From JAGWBF01 sp965116325 (GTDB lineage: Bacteria > Chloroflexota > Dehalococcoidia > Lucifugimonadales > JAGWBF01), in the NCBI GenBank assembly GCA_965116325.1, contig OZ220675.1, positions 868,001 to 932,000 of the forward strand: a stretch of DNA of 64,000 nt, given 5' to 3'. Below, piece by piece: positions 24,711 to 33,108 of the stretch; the first letter of the stretch is position 1; every line of letters starts with the position of its first letter. The position numbers and the translations under genes are program-made. The notes beneath the pieces are model-generated. The model did not search any database. It was not told the origin of the DNA and worked only from the letters and a program-made list of their open reading frames with translations.

Positions 24711-24826
24711 ACGACCAGCAAAGGCGCAGGGGATTTGTTGACGCCAAATATCGCCGGTTAGTAGAATACGGTCAGGTACTACCTCTCTACTCGCCTATCC
24801 GGGCATGGTTAAAAAGGAGCGCTCCG

Positions 24827-25162
24827 GTGGCCCAGTACGTGCTTATCGAGTCTCGCGACCCCTTCGAATACGGCGACCCCCTGTACATCTACGACCTGGC
24901 CGGAGACCTGGCCGCCAAGGGTAACGACGTTACCCTGTTCCTGGTGCAGAACGGGGTCCTGACCACCCGCACCGGGGTGAAGGACAACCCGCTGCCCAAG
25001 CTCCGCCAGAAAGCCCCCGGCGTCTCCGTACATGCCGATGATTTCTCCCTCAGGGAGCGGGGCATCTCCGCCGCGAACCTGGTGGAAGGCGTATCGGTTT
25101 CCAGCATCGATACCCTGGTGGACCTGCTGGTGCAGGACGGGGCAAAGATAGTCTGGCACTAG
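24827..25162 (+). CDS. DsrE/F-like sulfur-relay family protein
   Basis: A 111-residue protein from GTG 24827, with aaaaggag about nine bases before. The alpha/beta DsrE-like fold is suggested by YVLIESRDPFEYGD, LAAKGNDVTLFLVQNGVL and the C-terminal HADDFSLRERGI block. It has no cysteine in the likely active loop. It is the first of three consecutive small DsrE/F/H-type genes, which recall the TusBCD/DsrEFH heterohexamer that passes persulfide sulfur. It probably has a structural or partner role. Confidence 0.7.
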   Translation: MAQYVLIESRDPFEYGDPLYIYDLAGDLAAKGNDVTLFLVQNGVLTTRTGVKDNPLPKLRQKAPGVSVHADDFSLRERGISAANLVEGVSVSSIDTLVDLLVQDGAKIVWH

Positions 25163-25180
25163 GACAGAAAGGAACATCCA

Positions 25181-25570
25181 ATGGCCACGTTGACGATCGC
25201 ATTGATGGACTCACCCTACGAGTCGGGAACCACGACCACGGCCCTTAGGATCATCGATGCCGCTGTCCGAAAGGGCCACAGGGTGAACGTATTCGCCTAC
25301 GAGGGAGCGGTGAACCTGACCATGGCCGACCAGAAGCCCCATCCCAACCCGGTGAAGGGGACTTCGGTGGAGGACCAGCACCACCCCACCACTTCCGAGT
25401 GGGTAGCCGGGGTTCTCAAGACCGAGCTGGTGGACTGGATCAACTGCGGCCTCTGCGTCGATGAGCGCGGCGCCGGAAACTGGATTGAGGGCGCTAGGCG
25501 GGGCGGGCCTCCCGACCTGTTCAAGTGGTCCAACGAGAGCAACAACACCCTGATCATCGGAACAAGGTAG
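25181..25570 (+). CDS. DsrE-like protein with active-site cysteines
   Basis: A 129-residue protein with aaagga before ATG. LTIALMDSPYESGTTTTALR and KGHRVNVFAYEGAV give the DsrE/TusD-type fold, and WINCGLCVDERGAG supplies two cysteines in the loop where DsrE/TusD carry their persulfide-bearing Cys. Of the three neighbouring proteins it is the only one with this loop, so it is the likely sulfur carrier. It is 18 bp after the first gene and 11 bp before the third. Confidence 0.75.
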   Translation: MATLTIALMDSPYESGTTTTALRIIDAAVRKGHRVNVFAYEGAVNLTMADQKPHPNPVKGTSVEDQHHPTTSEWVAGVLKTELVDWINCGLCVDERGAGNWIEGARRGGPPDLFKWSNESNNTLIIGTR

Positions 25571-25581
25571 AGGAGGCAGCG

Positions 25582-25965
25582 GTGGCATCTATCTTGTCAA
25601 TAGTCGAGCGGGCTTACCACGGCACCATCGAAGAGCAGGATGATACGATCCTGTGGCTGAGCCACATGATCAAGAACGCCGGCGGTGATATCTCCGTACT
25701 TCTGCGAGGCAATGCGGTCAACTATGCGGTGCTGGGCCAGGATGCCACGGGCCTGTCCTTCGGGGACGTCAAGCTCGAGGTTGCGCCCACGCTGGATAAA
25801 GATGTGGAGAACCTGATAGCCGCGGGCGTGACCACATATGTGGTCCAAGAAGACCTGGAGGAACGTGGCATCAGCCGCGACGAGGTTGCGAAGGGGATCA
25901 ACATGGTCGGCCGTTCTCAGGTTGCCGACCTGTTCGACTCCCACGACTCTATCTGGCACTGGTAG
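25582..25965 (+). CDS. DsrH/TusB-like sulfur-relay family protein
   Basis: A 127-residue protein from GTG 25582 behind aggagg. The block TTYVVQEDLEERGISRDEV and the terminal IWHW resemble DsrH/TusB, which ends in a conserved tryptophan. There is no cysteine; typical TusB also functions without one. It closes the DsrE/F/H-like trio. The trio could serve tRNA thiolation or cytoplasmic sulfur trafficking; there is no dsrAB, tusA, mnmA or soxYZ in the window to decide. tRNA-Arg follows 17 bp later. Confidence 0.68.
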   Translation: MASILSIVERAYHGTIEEQDDTILWLSHMIKNAGGDISVLLRGNAVNYAVLGQDATGLSFGDVKLEVAPTLDKDVENLIAAGVTTYVVQEDLEERGISRDEVAKGINMVGRSQVADLFDSHDSIWHW

Positions 25966-25982
25966 TCTGCGTTACTCCCCAT

Positions 25983-26059
25983 GTCCCAGTAGCTCAGTTG
26001 GACAGAGCGGGTGCCTTCTAAGCACTAGGTCGCGGGTTCGAATCCTGCCTGGGACGCCA
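25983..26059 (+). tRNA. tRNA-Arg(UCU)
   Basis: The acceptor stem GTCCCAG pairs with CTGGGAC, the D arm AGCTCAGTTGGACAGAGC is regular, the anticodon loop CTTCTAA gives UCU, and the T loop GGTTCGAATCC is canonical. Discriminator G is at 26056 and CCA is encoded at 26057-26059. Confidence 0.95.
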
Positions 26060-26140
26060 CTCTCCCTTCATTGTACAGAAATACCACGATACGCTTCTGC
26101 AATGTCCTGGGCATTACACATCCAGGTTTAGGAGGCCAAA

Positions 26141-26500
26141 ATGGCAAACCCTGTTGTTCACTGGGAAATCGGAGGCCCAAACGTAGAGGGGCTCCACGAG
26201 TTCTACCGCAGCCTGTTTGACTGGAACGTCCAGGTGATGGAGCAGATGGGCAACTACGGCCTCGTAAACGGCGAAGAGGGGGGCATTGGCGGGGGTATAA
26301 CCCCAACCGCCGAAGGACTGGCCCCCAATTTCGTGACCATCTATGTTCAGGTCGATGACCTCCAGTCCTACCTCAACAAGGCAGAGGGGCTGGGAGGGAA
26401 GACAATCATGCCTCCCTTGAAGATATCTGACGAGATCGGCTCCGCAGCCATGTTCAGCGACCCTCAAGGCAACGTAATCGGTCTGTTCCAGTCCACCTGA
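26141..26500 (+). CDS. VOC-family (glyoxalase/bleomycin-resistance-like) protein
   Basis: A 119-residue single vicinal-oxygen-chelate domain. The first half has VHWEIGGPNVEGLHEFYRSL with the metal-ligand His7, and the second half has TIYVQVDDLQSYLNKAEGL and MFSDPQGNVIGLFQ. RBS aggagg lies before ATG. Single-domain VOC proteins dimerise; the group with this GGG-rich loop is often annotated as glyoxalase-like without a known substrate. Confidence 0.82.
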   Translation: MANPVVHWEIGGPNVEGLHEFYRSLFDWNVQVMEQMGNYGLVNGEEGGIGGGITPTAEGLAPNFVTIYVQVDDLQSYLNKAEGLGGKTIMPPLKISDEIGSAAMFSDPQGNVIGLFQST

Positions 26501-26580
26501 TGAGCCTGAGCGGCGCCTGCCCGCAGGCTGGTCCACCTCTCACAACCCTATGGGTGGTCTGCCCCAGGGAATAGGCAACA

Positions 26581-29355
26581 TTGATATCCAACCTACGTAC
26601 TGCCAGGTTCCTCCAGGAACGTTCGGTCCTTGTCGTCTCGGTCCTGATGGGCATCACCCTGCTGCTCATCATCCCCATGCTGACCATGTCCACCAGCGAG
26701 ATCCCGTCCCTGGACCCGCCGGGAGAGGTGATCGACCTGGGAGATACCATCGACCAGCGCTTCGCCTTTCCGTTCCACGCCAACGCCTTCATAGCCGAGT
26801 CCCGGGACGGTGACATGCTGACCCAGGCCGCCCTCTGGGAGCTGTACCGGAACGAGGGCAGGCTGCGCGCGATGGACCGGGAAGGTCGCCTGAATCCCGA
26901 AGGGCTTCCCAGCCAGCCCTACCTGTACCAGGGTTTCGACACCTTCGCCGGCCGCTCCTTCACGGGCGTGATCACCATAGCCGACGCTGTGCACGCCGTC
27001 ATGGCCGAATCACCTTTCTTTGACTCGAACCTGGAGGATGCCACCGATGAAGAGGTGAAGCTGGCCATCCATTTCCTGCTCCAGGACCCAATTACCAGCG
27101 GGCTCCGCGACACTTTTTCTGCCGAGGCTGCCAGCCGGACCATCATCGTCAATGGCGTGTCCATCGAAGCATGGTACTCGCCGGCGCTGATCATGAACGT
27201 GATAGCGGACAACGACAAGCTGGGAGGTGGGCCCTCCCGCACCGCCCTGGATGTCAGCGATGCCGTCCTGCACAAGGAAGAGTTCGACCGAAACGTCCAA
27301 TCAGTGCTGCGGGGCGAACAGATCAGCTACCTGCTTTGGGGGATAGCTATTGACCAGAACCTGGAAGCCGAGGAGGAAGGCTCCACCTCCGGCATCTACA
27401 TCATGTTCACCATGATGGCGGTGCTGGCGGTTGTGGGCCTGACCTTGAGGTCCTACTGGGCGCTGGTTCTGACCGGGGCAGGACTGGGGATCCTGATGAT
27501 CTGGCTCCGGGGCTTGTCCAACCTGGTGGGACTAAAGGGCGGAAGCCTCATTGAGCTGCTGGTGCCCATAGCCATGATCTCCCTGGGAGTGGATTTCGCC
27601 GTCCATGCCCTGATGCGATACCGGGAGGAGCGGGGCAACGGCCATGCGCCTGGGTTGGCCATCCGGATCGGCTTCGCCGGTGTGCTGGGAGCGCTGCTGC
27701 TGGCGATGATGAGTGACAGCATAGCCTTCCTGTCCAACCTGTCTGCAGGCATCGAGGCGGTCATCCACTTCGGCAGCGCCGCCGGGATTGCGGTTGCCTC
27801 ATCCTTCCTGGTGCTGGGAATAGGTGTGCCCCTGGTCTTGTCCTGGATCGACGTTTCCTCTCCCACCCGCCGATTCCTGCCGGGAACGGCAGGTTCCGTC
27901 TTCTGGCTGCTGGCCGGGGCCGGCTCGGCAGTCCTTTTCGCCACAAGCATCATCCTGATGGTCGCTGTCAGCCAGTGGATCGGCCTGGCTATCCTCACGG
28001 GCGCCATCCTGGGCGTGGTGGTAGCGCCAGCCCTTCTGCTTCGACGAATTAGACAGCCAGAGCCACAAGAAGTGGACCACCCCTGGAACAGTCCCTTCAC
28101 ACAGGCAGCAGATCGCTGGGTGTCCACGATTGTCACCACCCTGGCCCACATGAAATACCTGGTCATTCTCGTTGCCCTGGCGGCCACCATCATGGCCGGC
28201 ATCCTGGCGTTCCGGTTGGAGCCCCGGTTCGATGTGAAGGACTTCTTCGACAGCAGCTCGGACCTGGTCATAAGCTTGGACAAGCTGGACCAGCACGTTG
28301 GGGAGCTGGGAGGGGAGCCAGCGACCCTGTACATCGAGGGCGACTTGGCCGATCCCGGGGCTGTGGCAGCAATGGACAGATTTGTGGCCGGCCTATCCGA
28401 CAATCCCTACATCTCCAAAGACACGGAAGGCCAGGCCGAGTTATGGGAATTCAACCTGTTGCACATCCTTCGCTACGTAATGTCAAACACTTACGCCCTC
28501 GGGCAAGTCGAAAGCGCAGCCGGGATGGCTGTCACAGACACGGACGGGGACGGCTACCCCGACTCCAGGAAGCAATTGCGGGCCATATACGACTACGTAG
28601 AGGCCAATGGTGTACCCCAAGACCAAGACACCCTGATCTACGGCTCAGATCTGGTCAAGGGGATTCTCTCCCTCAAGCCGAACGAGGACAACATCGCAAC
28701 CCTGATGACCACGGGAATCCCCGGTTCCCGGGAGCAGACAATCGTCGCAAAGGCGCGAGCCTCCCTGGGAGAAGACCTGGCGTTGCTGCAACAGGAGGAC
28801 GCCATCCTGCGTGCGGGGCTGACCGGCTCACCCTTTGTCCGGGAAGCCCAGCTCGATGCAGCAACCCGCACCATCCAGCGCTCCCTGCCCATCGCCGCCG
28901 TGGGCGCACTTGTTCTGCTGCTGATCGCCATGCGGTCGGTACGCTACGCAGTTATAACGGTCATACCCATAGGCTTGGTCATCGTTTGGCTATACGCGCT
29001 GATGCACTTGGTGGGCTTCAGTCTGAACTTCGTGACAGCCACCATCGGGGCGGTATCCCTGGGAGTGGGGATCGACTACTCCATCCACCTGACCCAGAGA
29101 TTCAGGGAAGAGATGGTGTCTGCCCAGAGCAAGATGGAGGCCCTGCGCAGGTCTGCCGGGGGCACAGGTGTCGCCCTGCTGATCTCCGCTTCATCCAGCA
29201 TGGTGGGATTTACGATCATGGGCTTGGCGCCCTTCCCGCTGATCTCGACCTACGGATTCCTGACGGCTTCCATGATCGGGCTGGCCCTGATGGCATCCCT
29301 GGTCGTTCTGCCATCGTTGCTGATGCTGGTTACGAGGGATAAAGCGCCCCAATAA
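26581..29355 (+). CDS. MMPL/RND-superfamily transporter with EF-hand-like loop
   Basis: A 924-residue protein from TTG 26581. It has the RND twofold layout: a membrane helix at residues about 18-38, a first external domain to about 270, a helix bundle about 275-480, a helix about 527-545, a second external domain to about 760, and a final bundle to 915. SLGVDFAVHALMRYREE and SLGVGIDYSIHLTQRFREE are the paired cytoplasmic helix motifs. Relatives export lipids, hopanoids or drugs. The second external domain contains TDTDGDGYPDSRKQL (about residue 652), a DxDxDG calcium-loop pattern. No adaptor or outer-membrane partner is adjacent. Confidence 0.85.
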   Translation: MISNLRTARFLQERSVLVVSVLMGITLLLIIPMLTMSTSEIPSLDPPGEVIDLGDTIDQRFAFPFHANAFIAESRDGDMLTQAALWELYRNEGRLRAMDREGRLNPEGLPSQPYLYQGFDTFAGRSFTGVITIADAVHAVMAESPFFDSNLEDATDEEVKLAIHFLLQDPITSGLRDTFSAEAASRTIIVNGVSIEAWYSPALIMNVIADNDKLGGGPSRTALDVSDAVLHKEEFDRNVQSVLRGEQISYLLWGIAIDQNLEAEEEGSTSGIYIMFTMMAVLAVVGLTLRSYWALVLTGAGLGILMIWLRGLSNLVGLKGGSLIELLVPIAMISLGVDFAVHALMRYREERGNGHAPGLAIRIGFAGVLGALLLAMMSDSIAFLSNLSAGIEAVIHFGSAAGIAVASSFLVLGIGVPLVLSWIDVSSPTRRFLPGTAGSVFWLLAGAGSAVLFATSIILMVAVSQWIGLAILTGAILGVVVAPALLLRRIRQPEPQEVDHPWNSPFTQAADRWVSTIVTTLAHMKYLVILVALAATIMAGILAFRLEPRFDVKDFFDSSSDLVISLDKLDQHVGELGGEPATLYIEGDLADPGAVAAMDRFVAGLSDNPYISKDTEGQAELWEFNLLHILRYVMSNTYALGQVESAAGMAVTDTDGDGYPDSRKQLRAIYDYVEANGVPQDQDTLIYGSDLVKGILSLKPNEDNIATLMTTGIPGSREQTIVAKARASLGEDLALLQQEDAILRAGLTGSPFVREAQLDAATRTIQRSLPIAAVGALVLLLIAMRSVRYAVITVIPIGLVIVWLYALMHLVGFSLNFVTATIGAVSLGVGIDYSIHLTQRFREEMVSAQSKMEALRRSAGGTGVALLISASSSMVGFTIMGLAPFPLISTYGFLTASMIGLALMASLVVLPSLLMLVTRDKAPQ

Positions 29356-29358
29356 TCT

Positions 29359-29793
29359 CTACTGGGACGACTGGCAGCGGGAGCACACCCCGGTAACAGT
29401 GAAGTTGTCGAGGTCGGGTTCGAAGCCGAACTCTTCCACCAAGGTCCGCTGAAACTCCTCCAGGTAGTGGGGGCTGAGGTTGAAGGCCCCGGCGCATACC
29501 CGGCACACCATGTGGTTGTGCTTGCCGTTGGGGTCCGTCAGCTCGAAGTGGCGCCGGTCCTCGATGGCAACCTCAGTTACCACGCCCAGCTCCCTGAACA
29601 GGTGCAGGGTCCTGTACACGGTAGCCAGGTCCATGGACGGGTACGCCTCCCTTGCCTTGCGGAATACCTGGTCCACACCCATGTGCCCATCGCCGTCCGC
29701 AACAATAGACATGATCAACATCCGCTGCGGGGTCAGGCGGTATCCCTTGCTCCGTATAGTTTCGAAGGTGTGCGTAAGATGGGGCATGGTCAA
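29359..29793 (-). CDS. Fur-family transcriptional regulator
   Basis: A 144-residue metalloregulator. Winged-helix segment GYRLTPQRMLIM is near residues 17-28 and DLATVYRTLHLFRELGVV is near 55-72. The regulatory metal region RRHFELTDPNGKHNHMVC follows, and the two structural zinc CxxC pairs (CRVC and CSRC) are present. It may sense iron, zinc or peroxide; the family alone does not decide. It converges on the MMPL transporter with a 3-bp gap. No Fur box could be located with confidence. Confidence 0.88.
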   Translation of the reverse strand: MTMPHLTHTFETIRSKGYRLTPQRMLIMSIVADGDGHMGVDQVFRKAREAYPSMDLATVYRTLHLFRELGVVTEVAIEDRRHFELTDPNGKHNHMVCRVCAGAFNLSPHYLEEFQRTLVEEFGFEPDLDNFTVTGVCSRCQSSQ

Positions 29794-29947
29794 AACCCGG
29801 GGCTGTTGTTCACGCAGTATAACCCAACAGTCTCAAGAAATGCACCCGCCCCGTTGGGGCATTGCCTCATCATGAAGTGATAGCCAAGCGTTGACATTGT
29901 TGCACCGGGCCGGGCGTTATGGCGTCTGTGAACGTCCACGGTAGGGC

Positions 29948-30187
29948 TTGGAGGCGAGACGCAGCAAGCCCTATCTGATACTGGTAGGCACCTGGGCAGT
30001 CCTTGCTGTAGTTGCGTTTGTCTTTGGGGATTGTCTGCGCCTGAGCCTGGAGTTGCAGGACCCCAAAAGTGAGCGCAACCTTCTGCAGCCCTTCATTTCC
30101 GACACCATCTTGCTGACGCGATTGATCAATGACACTACCTTTCAACCCCGGATTAGCATGTCAGGAAACCGCAGGATTCCCCCGTAG
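29948..30187 (+). CDS. Possible small single-pass membrane protein
   Basis: A 79-codon frame from TTG 29948 with one clear hydrophobic segment (ILVGTWAVLAVVAFVFG, about residues 11-27) behind basic residues, then a polar tail. A stop lies two codons before the TTG, so it cannot start earlier, and no good RBS is seen. The hydrophobic run is the only support; it may be chance. Confidence 0.25.
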   Translation: MEARRSKPYLILVGTWAVLAVVAFVFGDCLRLSLELQDPKSERNLLQPFISDTILLTRLINDTTFQPRISMSGNRRIPP

Positions 30188-30685
30188 AGCCTTTGTGGCG
30201 GTTTTTGCATGGTTCCTCCGGAGTTCCCGAATAGTTATGAAAAGTCATAGATATAGTTACACAACTGAAACATCACTGTTACAAATGGTTGGTATTATCG
30301 GAGCGAATAGTGCTTTGATGCGGCGCTCCTGGGAAGTCTCTCGAGGGCAAATCGACCCTATTCCTTCCGAAGATATTGCCATCCCCTACAAGCACACTGA
30401 GCCGACTTCTAATGGACGACAGAGATTGGGGAGGATGTACAACTATGTCAAAGCCCCTTATGTGGCATCGTACCGGGCAATAGTTAAGGAGGAGGAACCG
30501 CCAGGAAGGCGTCGGTGGTGTTGGCGCTGGGAGCACCGGAGGCGATGTTCCCTTTGGGTTGTAGCGAGATGACCCGTGAGAACTGTAGAGGCCTCCGAGT
30601 GCCGAGACCATTACTTAGACGTGAAGAGCGCATAGCGACCTGAAACGGTCCGAATCGCAAAACGACGCAGGTAGGAGGTTGGACC
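30188..30685. other. Gene-poor stretch, no supported gene
   Basis: About 500 bases that are visibly more AT-rich between 30230 and 30500 than the surroundings. A 147-codon plus-strand frame (30129-30572) and shorter minus-strand frames cross it, but none has a recognisable domain, a good RBS or the GC-rich third-position pattern of the neighbouring genes. The RBS of the next gene (taggagg) is at its end. The base composition suggests decayed or imported DNA. Confidence 0.5.
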
Positions 30686-31711
30686 ATGGCGAGCAAAGAA
30701 CTTCGCAAGCATATTGACGCCCAGTGGAGCCAAGAAGCTTCTGCGTGGGGTCAGGAAAACCATGACCGCGAGCGCAAGCTGATCTACGACTACCTGGATG
30801 AAAATGAAAGCATCATGGGGCTGGTTGGCTGCACTTGGGGACCCACGTCGGCATTCCGCGAGGACGCTGGACTCTTGATTCGACAGCAACGGCTCAAGGG
30901 TGTTGCTGTCGCCACCAATCTCAGTGTTTACTTGGTCGCCCACAAGGGTCTCAGCAAATTGGTGACCCAGATGCCTTTGCCCAGCATAAGAGGGGTGGAA
31001 CACACCGGCGGAGCAGTGACCCTGGACGGCGACGGAATCCATAACTGGGCTGGGATGGCAAAAGGCGACCCCTTCCAAGTGCGGGATGTTCGTGGCGAAC
31101 AGGGACGCCGCTTCGCCGAGTTGGTGCAGAAGCTCCAAACCGCACCTCATTCAACGGCCACACCGCCCCCGGCTGGGCAATACATCGGAATGACCAAGAC
31201 CCAACGTATTGATGCTCAGTGGCAGGAGCGTTCCTCAATGTCCGGGCGACAGAATCAAGGCTTTCTCGCCGGCATGATGGGAGGCTTTTCAGGCAAGAAT
31301 CTAAAAAGCTACGACAACGAGCGCAGGAAGCTCCACGAGGTCCTAAATGACGATGAGAACATTGAGTTCTGGCTCGGCGGCCGCTGGGGCTTGCCCGACG
31401 ATTTCGAATTCGAACTCACGATGACCGGGGCAACGAACCCTGGGTCAGGCCACGAGGGCATCGCCGTAGCCACTGATCGCCGAGTCCTTCTGTTGCAGGG
31501 AGGTGTCGTCTTCAACAAGGAGATAGAGCTGCCTTACGACCGCATCGATGCTGTGGAATACAACGACGGGTTGCTTGCCTCTGGAGTCGAGTTCCATGGC
31601 AGCACGATCGAACCCTACAGTTTCTACTTTGACCACAACAACAAGGCCGGCATCAAAGGCCAAGCCAGGCGTCTTGCAGATTGCGTCCGGCAGCATCTGG
31701 CCGCGGAGTAG
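30686..31711 (+). CDS. Tandem PH-like domain protein
   Basis: A 341-residue protein with aggagg before ATG, made of two related halves. Each starts with a short helix (residues 9-16 HIDAQWSQ; 172-179 RIDAQWQE) and an Arg-Lys-Leu segment, followed by a beta-rich part ending in a helix. The halves share GVAVATNLSVYLV and GIAVATDRRVLLL strands and the closing RR/ADCVRQHL helices, as in bacterial PH (bPH_2/YokE-like) domains. The second half has an inserted Gly/Met-rich loop (GFLAGMMGGFSGK). No signal peptide is present; a scaffold role is likely. Confidence 0.6.
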   Translation: MASKELRKHIDAQWSQEASAWGQENHDRERKLIYDYLDENESIMGLVGCTWGPTSAFREDAGLLIRQQRLKGVAVATNLSVYLVAHKGLSKLVTQMPLPSIRGVEHTGGAVTLDGDGIHNWAGMAKGDPFQVRDVRGEQGRRFAELVQKLQTAPHSTATPPPAGQYIGMTKTQRIDAQWQERSSMSGRQNQGFLAGMMGGFSGKNLKSYDNERRKLHEVLNDDENIEFWLGGRWGLPDDFEFELTMTGATNPGSGHEGIAVATDRRVLLLQGGVVFNKEIELPYDRIDAVEYNDGLLASGVEFHGSTIEPYSFYFDHNNKAGIKGQARRLADCVRQHLAAE

Positions 31712-31803
31712 GGGCCCGTGCAGCTGGGAGCTTTGGGAAACCAAAGGCCACTATGGGAGGTGTTGCTACATGCGAACCCGCGTCGGCGGAGTGGACGCTT
31801 TTA
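31711..31803 (+). repeat. Leader cassette, copy 1
   Basis: About 93 bases related to 32911-33003, exactly 1200 bases apart. Shared blocks include GGxGCCCGTxCAG at the start, GGCCA, GGAGGTGTTGCTA and TGCGA.ACCG..CGGCGG. Each copy sits between small genes and contains a ribosome-binding-like GGAGG before a short open frame. Copy 1 begins at the stop of the PH-like gene. Confidence 0.65.
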
Positions 31804-31838
31804 CCAACACAGGGATTAGCCTAAGGAGGACGTTATGA
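31770..31838 (+). CDS. Possible 22-residue leader peptide
   Basis: The frame runs from ATG 31770 (gggagg 8 bases before) to TGA 31838 and encodes MRTRVGGVDAFTNTGIS and five more residues. Its stop overlaps the start of the lipoprotein gene as ATGA, which would couple translation. A related frame, MRDRGGGMEPVLF and onward, occurs in copy 2 of the repeat. Similar length and shared RBS support a real leader, but short frames can occur by chance. Confidence 0.35.
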   Translation: MRTRVGGVDAFTNTGISLRRTL

Positions 31839-32269
31839 ACAACCTGGGTCTGGTGGCCATTTCACTGCTCATCGTAATTGTGACGGCGGCGTGTGGAGCG
31901 AGCGTATTCTCCCTGGATGTCGGAGACTGCTTTAACGACCCCAACTTCACCACTGAAGGGGTGGAAGAGGTCAAAACCATCCCGTGCTCTGAGAGCCATG
32001 ACAACGAGGTCTATGCTGTAACCGATTACCCCGCAAGCAATGGATCATATCCTGGTTTCTCTGCCATCGAATCGTTTAGCACAGAATACTGCCTCGGTGC
32101 GTTTGCCGGCTATGTCGGCATTCCCTACCAGGATTCCCGGCTTGACATCACATACTACTATCCGACTCCCGATGGGTGGAGAGACGCCAATGACCGGGAG
32201 ATCGCCTGCTATCTCTTCGACCTGAACTTCGAAAGGCTCACGAGATCGATGAAGGACAGCCGGGAGTAA
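31835..32269 (+). CDS. Lipoprotein with septum-formation-like domain
   Basis: A 144-residue protein. The signal peptide MNNLGLVAISLLIVIVTAAC ends in a lipobox with Cys20. The mature part begins SLDVGDCFNDP and includes VKTIPCSESHDNEVYAV, the pattern of the septum-formation (Septum_form) domain seen in actinobacterial surface proteins, with four further cysteines probably in disulfides. RBS aaggagga precedes the ATG. It would be anchored on the outer face of the membrane. Confidence 0.65.
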   Translation: MNNLGLVAISLLIVIVTAACGASVFSLDVGDCFNDPNFTTEGVEEVKTIPCSESHDNEVYAVTDYPASNGSYPGFSAIESFSTEYCLGAFAGYVGIPYQDSRLDITYYYPTPDGWRDANDREIACYLFDLNFERLTRSMKDSRE

Positions 32270-32326
32270 GCGCACTCCGAGTTGACGGGTGCTGATGCTG
32301 TCATCCGTTGAAGCGGGGAGGGGGAT

Positions 32327-32785
32327 ATGACAAGGACCATCATTGGGATAATGGCTGGCCTGCTCATCATGGCCTGCGGGGGAGGCAATGGCAATGAGGA
32401 CGGCCCTAGCTCCCCCTCAGACCACGGCATACGGCCATATGCCGAGTACTCGTGCTCCCAGGCCGCTATGCAAAACTGGACTAGCCTTCCCGGCAGCATC
32501 ACTTGGGGCGATCATCTGAGGAAGGCCGAGGCGCATCGAGCGCATCAGGCGAACTATGACGGCCCGCTTTCGGCTGCGTTCAGGAAGGATTTCCATGAGC
32601 CTTGGATCAAGGTACTCGGGCAAATGGTCGAGATACTTAGAACGCAGGACGCCAATGCACCCTACGATGAGACCCGTTTCCAGGAGCTAACAAGCGGAAT
32701 TGACGAAGTGGAATCCATCTTCAGCGTGCAGTTTGGGGAAACGTGCCAGGAGGTTATAGCCAGTTGGGGTGGAGGGCCGGGCTAG
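32327..32785 (+). CDS. Small putative lipoprotein
   Basis: A 152-residue protein. The signal peptide runs to LLIMAC with the lipid-accepting Cys17, followed by a Gly/Ser/Asn linker (GGGNGNEDGPSSPSD). The mature domain is helical and unrecognised; it has two cysteines (YSCSQAAM and ETCQEV) that could pair. RBS gggaggggg lies before the ATG. It may be co-transcribed with the preceding lipoprotein. Confidence 0.6.
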   Translation: MTRTIIGIMAGLLIMACGGGNGNEDGPSSPSDHGIRPYAEYSCSQAAMQNWTSLPGSITWGDHLRKAEAHRAHQANYDGPLSAAFRKDFHEPWIKVLGQMVEILRTQDANAPYDETRFQELTSGIDEVESIFSVQFGETCQEVIASWGGGPG

Positions 32786-32910
32786 TTGTCCCAGTCTCCC
32801 CAAGGAACCCTCAGCAAAACAGTAAGCACCCCCACGGCAAGCGGTATGCTCCACCCGGACAGGACATGCTGGAAGGCGTTGCCTGGGTAGTAAGCGTTAT
32901 GATGGCTCTA

Positions 32911-33003
32911 GGTGCCCGTCCAGTGGAGTCTTTTGGACACCTGAGGCCACCAAAGGAGGTGTTGCTAGGTGCGAGACCGAGGCGGCGGGATGGAGCCGGT
33001 TCT
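32911..33003 (+). repeat. Leader cassette, copy 2
   Basis: The second copy of the 93-bp cassette described at 31711-31803, with roughly three-quarters of bases identical by eye. It lies in the 323-bp gap between the small lipoprotein and the two-helix membrane protein. Apart from this cassette and its short frame, that gap shows no gene. Confidence 0.65.
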
Positions 33004-33031
33004 GTTTGCCTTTGGCGTATGGCGCGTCTAA
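32969..33031 (+). CDS. Possible 20-residue leader peptide
   Basis: GTG 32969 with ggagg 9 bases upstream opens a 20-codon frame, MRDRGGGMEPVLFAFGVWRV, ending TAA. It is the counterpart of the short frame at 31770 in the other cassette copy. It ends 77 bases before the next gene, so there is no coupling here. Confidence 0.25.
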   Translation: MRDRGGGMEPVLFAFGVWRV

Positions 33032-33108
33032 AGGCAGAGAGGCCGGTCACCGAAAACAATCGCAACCCAACTATGGTTTTTCCTATTCCATAACAGAGGA
33101 GGGGACCT

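Noticed and set aside
30129..30572. 147-codon plus-strand frame in the AT-richer gap
   Set aside because: No RBS, no domain, codon use unlike neighbours; described only as a gap.
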